From NCBI GenBank assembly GCA_903833025.1, contig CAILDT010000865.1:1-13569 (forward strand): a stretch of 13,569 nucleotides of DNA, written 5' to 3'. Made by a program: the position numbers and the translations under genes. Source of the stretch: an uncultured Bacteroidota bacterium (GTDB lineage: Bacteria; Bacteroidota; Bacteroidia; 2-12-FULL-35-15). Below are positions 1 to 6,122 of this stretch, in pieces; position 1 is the stretch's first letter; every line of letters begins with the position of its first letter. The notes beneath the pieces were generated by a model. It searched no databases. It saw nothing but the letters and a program-made list of their open reading frames with translations, and was not told the DNA's origin.

Positions 1-5
1 AACGG

Positions 6-24
6 GAGGGGCAGGGGGTGAGGT
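6..24 (+). repeat. Fragment of GC-rich dispersed repeat
   Basis: These 19 bases match 10802-10820 at 18 of 19 positions (A instead of T at position 13). The copy at 10781-10820 carries a full hairpin arm, so this looks like the right end of another copy whose left part is lost or lies outside the window. The repeat family is inferred only from the two copies seen here. Confidence 0.6.
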
Positions 25-71
25 AATATTTTTTCCGCTACGCGAAATGAAACACTAAATGTAACGTACTA

Positions 72-114
72 AGTGCGCCTCCGGCAGTCGGTGTGTCGTG
101 CGCTCGTTTTTTTT
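72..114 (+). terminator. Candidate intrinsic terminator for a gene left of the window
   Basis: AGTGCGC (72-78) can pair with GTGCGCT (98-104) through seven base pairs, two of them G-U. Two bases later comes a run of eight T (107-114). The loop is long (19 nt), with an inner CCG/CGG pairing possible. Stem plus U-tract on the plus strand would end an upstream forward transcript before the mnmG promoter. The G-U pairs and long loop make this tentative. Confidence 0.35.
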
Positions 115-193
115 CAGCCAACATTAATAGCAACATTCTCACATTATGGCAACCATTTTAAACCACCCAACACCCACATCTTCAAATAAACAT

Positions 194-201
194 TACCTTT
201 G
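194..201 (+). promoter_or_regulatory. Bacteroidota-type -7 box for mnmG
   Basis: TACCTTTG matches the Bacteroidota -7 consensus TAnnTTTG and lies 20 bases before the mnmG ATG. I see no clear TTTG -33 box at the usual 19-21 bp spacing, so the call rests on the -7 element and its position in an A/C-rich leader. Confidence 0.5.
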
Positions 202-221
202 CAACCTCAATAAAAATAAAA

Positions 222-2126
222 ATGTTCAAACAATATGATGTAATAGTAGTAGGCGCAGGTCACGCCGGCTGCGAAGCAGCAGCAGCAGCAGCCAATATGG
301 GCTCAAGCACACTACTCATTACAATGAATATGCAAACCATCGCCCAAATGAGCTGCAACCCCGCAATGGGAGGCATCGCCAAAGGACAAATAGTACGCGA
401 AATAGACGCACTCGGCGGCTATTCAGCAATCGTAACCGACAAAACAGCCGTCCAATTCCGAATGCTCAACCGCTCCAAAGGACCGGCAATGTGGTCACCC
501 CGCGCCCAATCCGACCGCTGGAAATTCGCAGAAGAATGGCGACTAATGCTCGAAGCAACACCCAACCTAGATTTTTGGCAAGACACCGTAAAAGCACTAA
601 TAGTAGAAGACCAAAAAGCATTAGGGGTAATCACCGGAATGGACATAGAAATAAGAGCCAAATCCATAATACTCACCAACGGCACATTCCTTAACGGCAT
701 CATCCACCTCGGCGAAAAGCAATACGGCGGCGGCAGAGCAGGCGAAAAAGCAAGTACCGGAATCACCGAACAGCTCATCCAGCTTGGCTTTCAGTCCGGC
801 AGAATGAAAACAGGCACACCACCCCGCATAGACGGTCGCTCACTCGATTACACTAAAATGGAAGTTCAGCACGGCGACGAAACCCCAAGCAAATTCTCGT
901 ACCTAAACGTCCCCCAATTTGATTTCAAAGTAACCCGCACCGACGCCTTTGCCAACGGACCAGCGGGACAAATACCTTGTTATATTACTTATACCAACGA
1001 TGAAGTACACGAAATACTAAGAACAGGATTCGAAAAATCACCAATGTTTTCAGGTCGTATTCAGGGCTTAGGTCCAAGATATTGCCCCAGTATAGAAGAC
1101 AAAATTACTCGCTTTGCCGAGCGCAACCGCCATCAAATATTTGTAGAGCCCGAAGGTTGGAACACTGTGGAAATATATGTAAATGGTTTCTCGACATCTC
1201 TCCCAGAAGATGTTCAATACAAAGCACTAAAAAAGATTCCAGGATTTGAGAATGTGAAAATGTTCCGTCCTGGCTATGCAATCGAATATGATTACTTTCC
1301 ACCACAACAATTAAACTTGACCTTAGAAACAAAGCTAATTAACAACCTATATTTCGCCGGACAAATTAACGGAACCACCGGATATGAAGAAGCGGCTTGT
1401 CAAGGTTTAATGGCAGGTATCAACGCACATTTAAAAATTAACAATAAAGAACCATTTATACTTTCTCGTTCCGAGGCATACATCGGAGTTTTAATTGATG
1501 ATCTTGTTACAAAAGGCACAGAAGAACCGTATCGTATGTTTACTTCTCGCGCGGAGTATCGTATTCTTTTGCGTCAAGACAATGCCGATATTCGGCTTAC
1601 CCCGAAATCTTATGAATTGGGGTTAGCAAAAAAAGAAAGGTTGGACAGGGTAAACTTCAAACAAAAACAAACGAATGAAATTATTTCTTATTTCAAAAAG
1701 GAAAGCATTGAGCCAGCAGAAATTAATCCGGCATTAGAAGCAATCGGTTCTGCCCCCGTAACGCAAAAGGTAAAAATGTTCAGCATCCTAACTCGCCCAA
1801 CTATTACTCTTTTAGATTTTGCCATTTATTCGGCAAAGGTAAAAGACTTTATATCTCAATTTGATTTGGAAAGTATAGAGCAGGCGGAGATATTAATGAA
1901 ATACGAAGGGTATATTTCAAAAGAGCACGAACTTGCCGACAAACAAACAAGATTAGAAGACCTTATTCTTCACGATGATTTTGATTACATAAGACTAACG
2001 TCACTATCGAAAGAAGCAAGAGAGAAACTAACGAAAGTTAAACCAAGAACAATAGGACAGGCGTCGCGCATTTCTGGTATTACCCCTTCAGACGTTTCTG
2101 TGCTTATGGTTTATTTAGGAAGATAA
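222..2126 (+). CDS. mnmG: tRNA uridine-5-carboxymethylaminomethyl(34) synthesis enzyme MnmG (GidA)
   Basis: FAD-dependent partner of MnmE. Together they install the cmnm5 group on the wobble uridine of certain tRNAs in the cytosol. The 634 residues are full family length. The Rossmann FAD motif GAGHAG is at residues 11-16 and the family block SCNPAMGGIAKG at about 44-55. The YCPSIEDK block places a cysteine at residue 288, equivalent to the conserved catalytic Cys of the family. A NGTTGYEEA signature and the C-terminal helical domain ending near RTIGQASRISG are also present. The ATG at 222 follows a -7 box at 194-201 and starts directly with the FAD fold. Oddity: the first roughly 250 codons strongly prefer C-ending synonymous codons, whereas the rest prefers T-ending ones. 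Two parS-like sites follow immediately. Identification is secure. Confidence 0.97.
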   Translation: MFKQYDVIVVGAGHAGCEAAAAAANMGSSTLLITMNMQTIAQMSCNPAMGGIAKGQIVREIDALGGYSAIVTDKTAVQFRMLNRSKGPAMWSPRAQSDRWKFAEEWRLMLEATPNLDFWQDTVKALIVEDQKALGVITGMDIEIRAKSIILTNGTFLNGIIHLGEKQYGGGRAGEKASTGITEQLIQLGFQSGRMKTGTPPRIDGRSLDYTKMEVQHGDETPSKFSYLNVPQFDFKVTRTDAFANGPAGQIPCYITYTNDEVHEILRTGFEKSPMFSGRIQGLGPRYCPSIEDKITRFAERNRHQIFVEPEGWNTVEIYVNGFSTSLPEDVQYKALKKIPGFENVKMFRPGYAIEYDYFPPQQLNLTLETKLINNLYFAGQINGTTGYEEAACQGLMAGINAHLKINNKEPFILSRSEAYIGVLIDDLVTKGTEEPYRMFTSRAEYRILLRQDNADIRLTPKSYELGLAKKERLDRVNFKQKQTNEIISYFKKESIEPAEINPALEAIGSAPVTQKVKMFSILTRPTITLLDFAIYSAKVKDFISQFDLESIEQAEILMKYEGYISKEHELADKQTRLEDLILHDDFDYIRLTSLSKEAREKLTKVKPRTIGQASRISGITPSDVSVLMVYLGR

Positions 2127-2133
2127 TTTGGAT

Positions 2134-2149
2134 TGTTCCACGTGAAACA
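2134..2149. promoter_or_regulatory. parS: parS-like ParB-binding site 1
   Basis: TGTTCCACGTGAAACA matches the bacterial chromosomal parS consensus TGTTtCACGTGAAACA at 15 of 16 positions; the differing base is at position 5, which is variable among known Bacillus sites. It lies in the gap between the mnmG stop (2124-2126) and the preferred ATG of the methyltransferase (2160). parS nucleates ParB spreading for chromosome segregation. No parA or parB gene is in the window. Confidence 0.85.
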
Positions 2150-2159
2150 AATAGAATTT

Positions 2160-3041
2160 ATGGAAACATTAGCCGCTTGCCCAGTTTGTGACCAAGACAA
2201 AACAACCCCCTTTTTAACTTGTATTGACAATACCGTTTCACGTGAAACATTTAGTATTGTGCAATGCAGTTCCTGCGGATTTAAGTTTACCAACCCTCGT
2301 CCAGAAGAAGACAAATTGGGAAACTATTACAAATCGGAGGGCTACGTTTCCCATTCGAATACAAAGAAGGGGTTTGTAAATTCAACATACCAAACGGTAA
2401 GGAAGTACACGCTATTAAAAAAGCTCCAGTTAATATCTTCCTATTTTAAGACTGGCAACCTGTTGGATATTGGTTGTGGCACAGGGGAGTTTTTGAATAC
2501 CTGCAAGCAAGCGAAGTGGAGCGTTGTAGGAATAGAGCCAAGTGCTGATGCAAGAAGAATGGGAATTGAAAACTTTGGAGTTGATGTAAGAGACGAGGCG
2601 GAAATTAATAACCTCGAAAGCGGAAGCTTTGACATAATAACAATGTGGCACGTTTTAGAACACGTCCCCAATTTAAACGAAAGGATAGAAGACTTGAGGA
2701 GATTAATAAAACCTAATGGAATAATAATAATTGCTGTACCCAATTGTAATTCTTTAGACGCAACTATCTATAAAGAAAGCTGGGCGGCTTATGATGTCCC
2801 TCGACATTTATATCATTTTACTCCGAAAGATATTGAGTCTGTTTTTAAGAAACACGAACTAAAACTGTTTCGGATTTTGCCAATGGTGTTTGATTCGTAT
2901 TATGTTTCCTTATTAAGCGAAAAAATTAAAACGGGGAAACCAAATATTTTGAAAGCTATGTGGAATGGGTTTCGATCAAATATTTCGGCAATTAAGAGCG
3001 GAAAAACATATTCCAGCCAAATATACCTCATTAGAAAGTAG
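2160..3041 (+). CDS. Zinc-ribbon class I SAM-dependent methyltransferase
   Basis: A cytosolic methyltransferase of unknown substrate. Numbered from the ATG at 2160 (293 residues), it has a CPVC pair at 7-10 and a CSSCGFKFTNPRP segment with cysteines 36 and 39, the N-terminal zinc ribbon common in this group. SAM motif I, LLDIGCGTGEF, is at 101-111, an acidic ribose-binding position (GIEPS) at about 124-128, and WHVLEHVPN at about 163-171. This type often acts on sugars or small metabolites, but nothing here fixes the target. A TTG at 2133 is in frame, but that start would translate parS site 1 (MFHVKQ); the ATG at 2160 begins just before the zinc ribbon and fits the family better. parS site 2 is read through as VSRET at residues 26-30, between the two cysteine pairs. 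It follows mnmG closely and may be co-transcribed. Confidence 0.85.
   Translation: METLAACPVCDQDKTTPFLTCIDNTVSRETFSIVQCSSCGFKFTNPRPEEDKLGNYYKSEGYVSHSNTKKGFVNSTYQTVRKYTLLKKLQLISSYFKTGNLLDIGCGTGEFLNTCKQAKWSVVGIEPSADARRMGIENFGVDVRDEAEINNLESGSFDIITMWHVLEHVPNLNERIEDLRRLIKPNGIIIIAVPNCNSLDATIYKESWAAYDVPRHLYHFTPKDIESVFKKHELKLFRILPMVFDSYYVSLLSEKIKTGKPNILKAMWNGFRSNISAIKSGKTYSSQIYLIRK
2234..2249. promoter_or_regulatory. parS: parS-like ParB-binding site 2, inside a coding sequence
   Basis: CGTTTCACGTGAAACA matches the parS consensus at 15 of 16 positions (only the first base differs) and contains the perfect 14-bp palindrome GTTTCACGTGAAAC. It begins exactly 100 bp after site 1. It lies inside the methyltransferase gene, where it encodes Val-Ser-Arg-Glu-Thr in the linker between the zinc-ribbon cysteine pairs. 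Confidence 0.85.
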
Positions 3042-3299
3042 ATTTTAGCCAAAAACCACCAGTTTGAAGCGATTGCGTGCGCATATTTGCGTGCTGATGG
3101 CTCTATGGCGTCTTACCTATCCTGATAGGGAGAAAGTGAAACGATACACGTTTATGACATTGCCTTGCTTAGTGCTGAATATACTGGTGGTTCGTGATGT
3201 TGGTGACGGTATAAGTAAAAAAGTAGAACTAAATCAACGAAATCTCGGGATGGAATTATACTTTTGGACGCAAATACTGAAGAGCAATAAATTATCAAT
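3042..3299 (+). other. 258-bp gap with an unrecognised open frame
   Basis: No known gene is visible. A frame opening with TTG at 3064 stays open for 85 codons to 3321, overlapping the next gene by 22 bases. Its product matches nothing I recognise, has no clear domain or signal, and its TTG start has no ribosome-binding site. A promoter-like box for the next gene (3259-3266) lies inside the frame. There is a short direct repeat of GCGTGC (near 3075 and 3089) and a small hairpin CCTAT/ATAGG at 3116-3129. I treat the stretch as intergenic or a gene remnant. Confidence 0.3.
3259..3266 (+). promoter_or_regulatory. Bacteroidota-type -7 box for the PLP enzyme gene
   Basis: TACTTTTG matches TAnnTTTG and lies 33 bases before the ATG at 3300. 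The same octamer occurs at 5570-5577 ahead of the IPExxxVDY gene. A matching -33 TTTG is not evident. Confidence 0.5.
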
Positions 3300-4457
3300 A
3301 TGGATATATCTTATATTTTAAATCATCTTGGTGAGGACCGAGAAGAATACTATGGTGCGGTGTCGCCACCGGTGTTTCAAGCGAGTAATTTTTGTTTTAA
3401 AACGGTGAGTGAAATGCGTGAGAAGCTTACTCGTGAAATGGAAATACCGTTTTATACAAGAGGTTATAACCCAACGGTGGCAATAGTTAGAAAGAAACTT
3501 GCTGCATTGGAAGCGGCTGAAGATGCGCTTGTGTTTGCAAGTGGTAGCGCGGCCGTAGCTGCTGCGATAATGAGTGTGGTGAAAGCGGGCGACCACATTG
3601 TGTGTGTGCAGAAGCCGTATAGCTGGACGAATGCGTTAATGACCAAATACCTCGTAAAATATGGTGTTACGGTTACGTTTGTAGATGGAAGAGAGGTAAG
3701 TAATTTTGAGAAAGCAATTGAAGCTAATACAAAGCTTATCTACTTAGAAAGCCCGAATTCGGTGACATACGAGTTGCAAGATATTGTGGCGATAACAAAT
3801 CTCGCGAAGCGGAAAAACATTGTTACTATTGTTGACAACAGTTATAATTCGCCTATTAATCAGCAGCCGATAATGACGGGTGCTAATATGGTGGTGCACT
3901 CGGGAACCAAGTATATTAACGGACACAGCGATGTGATTGCCGGTGTTGTTTGTTCTTCAAAAGAAAGAATAATGAAGATGATGGCGGAAGAATATATGAC
4001 TTTAGGTGGTTGTGTTTCTCCGCAGGATGCTGCTTTGATATTAAGAGGGTTGAGAACGCTGGAGCTTCGAGTGAATAAGAGTGCCGAAACGGCGTTGAAG
4101 GTTTGTAGGTTTTTGGAAACTCAACCGAAAGTGAAGATAGTTTATTATCCTTTTGCTACTGCTAATCCGCAGATAGAGCTTGCTAAAAAGCAGATGAAAC
4201 AAGGTGGTGGGCTGTTAACCATTGTGCTGAATACTGACGATGTAAAACAGGTAGAAACATTTTGCGATGGCTTGAAACGCTTTCTGATGGCTACTTCTTG
4301 GGGTGGTTATGAGTCGTTAGTGTTTCCGCTGTGTGCGTTGGCGGCAAGTAAGAGTTTCGAAAATCCGCTGCCATTTAATATGGTGCGCCTTTACATTGGC
4401 TTGGAAGATGCGGATTTGTTGATTGAAGATTTGAAACAGGCGTTGGCGATGATGTAG
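3300..4457 (+). CDS. Cys/Met-metabolism PLP-dependent enzyme (trans-sulfuration family)
   Basis: A cytosolic PLP enzyme of the cystathionine gamma-synthase / cystathionine beta- or gamma-lyase / methionine gamma-lyase family, 385 residues, which is normal length. Visible family marks are YTRGYNPTV near residue 53 (usual form YTRxxNPT), the LVFASGSAA phosphate-binding turn, VDNSYNSP, and HSGTKYINGHSD with the Schiff-base lysine at residue 204. A C-terminal RLYIGLED motif holds the carboxylate-binding arginine. The exact reaction (synthesis of cystathionine, sulfhydrylation, or beta/gamma elimination) cannot be read from these motifs, so I give no symbol. It has its own promoter box at 3259-3266. 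The coding strand is notably G/T-rich compared with the upstream mnmG start. Confidence 0.9.
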   Translation: MDISYILNHLGEDREEYYGAVSPPVFQASNFCFKTVSEMREKLTREMEIPFYTRGYNPTVAIVRKKLAALEAAEDALVFASGSAAVAAAIMSVVKAGDHIVCVQKPYSWTNALMTKYLVKYGVTVTFVDGREVSNFEKAIEANTKLIYLESPNSVTYELQDIVAITNLAKRKNIVTIVDNSYNSPINQQPIMTGANMVVHSGTKYINGHSDVIAGVVCSSKERIMKMMAEEYMTLGGCVSPQDAALILRGLRTLELRVNKSAETALKVCRFLETQPKVKIVYYPFATANPQIELAKKQMKQGGGLLTIVLNTDDVKQVETFCDGLKRFLMATSWGGYESLVFPLCALAASKSFENPLPFNMVRLYIGLEDADLLIEDLKQALAMM

Positions 4458-4523
4458 TTTTATTGGTGTTGGCAACCGTTTGTAATACCTGCGTCTTATA
4501 GGTAAGAAACAAAACCCTATACG

Positions 4524-5486
4524 ATGAAAAAACTATTTACTCTATTATCGCTTGCTGCTATGCTGTTTGCGGCTAATACTACAAAGGCGCAAGACCCTGG
4601 CTTTACTCAGTTTTATGCTAATCCTCTTTATCTTAATCCGGCCATGGCGGGTAGTAATATTTGCCCACGAGTGTGCCTTAACTACCGCAATCAATGGCCT
4701 GCGATATCGGGCAACTATGTTACTACGAGTGCTTCGGTAGATAAATTTGCGTATAAATTAAAAGGTGGTATTGGTGTGATGGCTTATAACGATAGGGCTG
4801 GACAGGGTACTATTAATACCAATAGCTTTAGTGTGATTTATGCGTATCAGTTAAAAGTAACGCGAAAGTTTACGATGAACTTTGGGTTTCAGGCATCGTA
4901 TTTTCAAAAGAATATTGATTGGAGTAAGCTTACTTTTGGCGATATGATTGACGACCAACGTGGGTTTGTGTACAATACGAGGGAGGTGCCGACGGTTACT
5001 AAAAAAGAGTTTGCCGATTTTGATGCTGGTATTGTTGGGTTTACAAAGCGTGTGTATGGCGGCATTGCGGCGCATCATCTTACTCAACCGGAAGAAGGTT
5101 TTATTGGGTCGAGCAGGTTGCCGGTGAAAGTTACGGCGCACGCGGGGATGATTATTCCGCTGAAGAAGAGCAAAACGGGCGATGTTTCTATTTCGCCCAA
5201 TATTTTATTTCAGCAACAGGGCAAGTTTAATCAGTTGGATTTAGGGATGTATGTAAATTATGGACCTGTGATTGGCGGGCTTTGGTATAGAAACAATGAT
5301 TCGTTTATTGCGCTGGTGGGGCTTCACAAGGGGATGTTTAAGTTTGCGTATAGTTATGATATTACGGTTTCTAAATTAACTAATGCCACTGCGGGTTCGC
5401 ACGAGTTGTCGCTTTGTATGATGTTTAGATGCAAAAAGCCGCATACCATTCATAAGCCAGTGAGCTGTCCTAATTTTAATTTTTAG
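4524..5486 (+). CDS. Type IX secretion system membrane protein, PorP/SprF family
   Basis: Outer-membrane protein of the Bacteroidota-specific type IX secretion and gliding system family. The 320-residue product begins with a clear signal peptide (charged MKK, hydrophobic core, likely cleavage after Ala22). The family signature FTQFYANPLYLNPAMAGS follows at about 27-44. The remainder alternates in the manner of a beta-barrel, and the C-terminus ends in a Cys-Pro motif (SCPNFNF), as is common in these proteins. The ATG is the only sensible start for the signal peptide. No partner (PorK/L/M/N-like or an adhesin) is in the window, so this is an orphan copy. Many Bacteroidota carry several PorP/SprF paralogues paired with specific cargo, so the general secretion role cannot be assumed. 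Confidence 0.92.
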   Translation: MKKLFTLLSLAAMLFAANTTKAQDPGFTQFYANPLYLNPAMAGSNICPRVCLNYRNQWPAISGNYVTTSASVDKFAYKLKGGIGVMAYNDRAGQGTINTNSFSVIYAYQLKVTRKFTMNFGFQASYFQKNIDWSKLTFGDMIDDQRGFVYNTREVPTVTKKEFADFDAGIVGFTKRVYGGIAAHHLTQPEEGFIGSSRLPVKVTAHAGMIIPLKKSKTGDVSISPNILFQQQGKFNQLDLGMYVNYGPVIGGLWYRNNDSFIALVGLHKGMFKFAYSYDITVSKLTNATAGSHELSLCMMFRCKKPHTIHKPVSCPNFNF

Positions 5487-5526
5487 CATCCTGTTTTTCT
5501 TTTTTCAGATAGAAAACACCACTCTT

Positions 5527-5562
5527 AAAAACTCACTGTAAAAAACAATCAAAGAGTTTTTT
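5527..5562 (+). terminator. Weak candidate terminator after the PorP/SprF gene
   Basis: AAAAACTC (5527-5534) can pair with GAGTTTTT (5554-5561) across a 19-nt loop, running into T-rich sequence. The stem is AT-rich and the loop long, so it may be only chance complementarity; its position between two separately promoted genes is favourable. Confidence 0.25.
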
Positions 5563-5569
5563 CTTTGTG

Positions 5570-5577
5570 TACTTTTG
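5570..5577 (+). promoter_or_regulatory. Bacteroidota-type -7 box for the IPExxxVDY-pyk operon
   Basis: TACTTTTG matches TAnnTTTG. It overlaps the TTG at 5575, which argues against that codon being the start of the downstream gene and supports the TTG at 5596. From its position the transcript would start around 5584, giving a short leader. Confidence 0.55.
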
Positions 5578-5595
5578 CACAAACAAAAAAACAGG

Positions 5596-6087
5596 TTGAT
5601 AAAACATACACTCGACATATCTGATGATTACGACTTTTTGCTCATCGGCATTTCATCTCACGAAAAAGATTACCGCATTTGCTGGGCTTTAAATAAAAAA
5701 CTCAATCTCGATTTGGTTAAAAAAGATTCGTTAGAGATTAAAGGAAAAAAACAAACTACGCCTTCTTTCTTTTCTTTTTTTGTGTTCGATAAACCCGATG
5801 AGTTTTTAGAATACTCCGTAATAGCTAATTTTAGTGAGAATAAAGTGTTAGTATCCAAAGATGATAATTTATTTAAACAAGATAAAACCAAACAAGATAA
5901 CAAAAGTGGTAACGAATTATTGATACCCGAACAAAAACAAATGAATTACTTTTTTGTTATAAGAGGAGAACTGGATGATGATGAACTGGATGAATTAGTA
6001 AAACAAATAAAGGAAATAGATGTGGTGCAAACCGCAATGCGGATAGAGGTAAAGCAGTTAAAATCGAAACATAATTTAATATTTTAA
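5596..6087 (+). CDS. IPExxxVDY family protein
   Basis: A small cytosolic protein of unknown function found in Bacteroidota next to pyruvate kinase. From the TTG at 5596 it has 163 residues. The N-terminal half carries DFLLIGISSHEKDYRICWALN, typical of the family. The eponymous motif appears as IPEQKQMNY at 110-118, where Val-Asp of the consensus is replaced by Met-Asn. The C-terminal part is charged and predicted helical (DDDELDELVKQIKEID). An alternative TTG at 5575 lies within the promoter -7 box, so I prefer 5596, just after AGG. The gene sits 35 bp upstream of pyk with only a small hairpin between, suggesting co-transcription. Family assignment rests on motif and context. Confidence 0.8.
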   Translation: MIKHTLDISDDYDFLLIGISSHEKDYRICWALNKKLNLDLVKKDSLEIKGKKQTTPSFFSFFVFDKPDEFLEYSVIANFSENKVLVSKDDNLFKQDKTKQDNKSGNELLIPEQKQMNYFFVIRGELDDDELDELVKQIKEIDVVQTAMRIEVKQLKSKHNLIF

Positions 6088-6090
6088 TAA

Positions 6091-6110
6091 CCCTAGTCTT
6101 TAAACTAGGG
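6091..6110 (+). promoter_or_regulatory. Hairpin between IPExxxVDY gene and pyk
   Basis: CCCTAGT (6091-6097) and ACTAGGG (6104-6110) form a perfect 7-bp stem with a six-base loop, 12 bases before the pyk ATG. No T-tract follows, so it is not a standard terminator. It could act as an RNA processing or stabilising element, or as an operator; the function is not shown. Confidence 0.45.
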
Positions 6111-6122
6111 AACAAAAGCAAA

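Noticed and set aside
2133..2159. TTG start at 2133 for the methyltransferase (MFHVKQ...)
   Set aside because: Those codons are parS site 1; the ATG at 2160 lies just ahead of the zinc ribbon, as expected for the family.
4479..4508. Promoter for the PorP/SprF gene from TTTG at 4479-4482
   Set aside because: The sequence about 20 bp downstream (TATAGGTAAG) does not fit TAnnTTTG, so the match is too weak to list.
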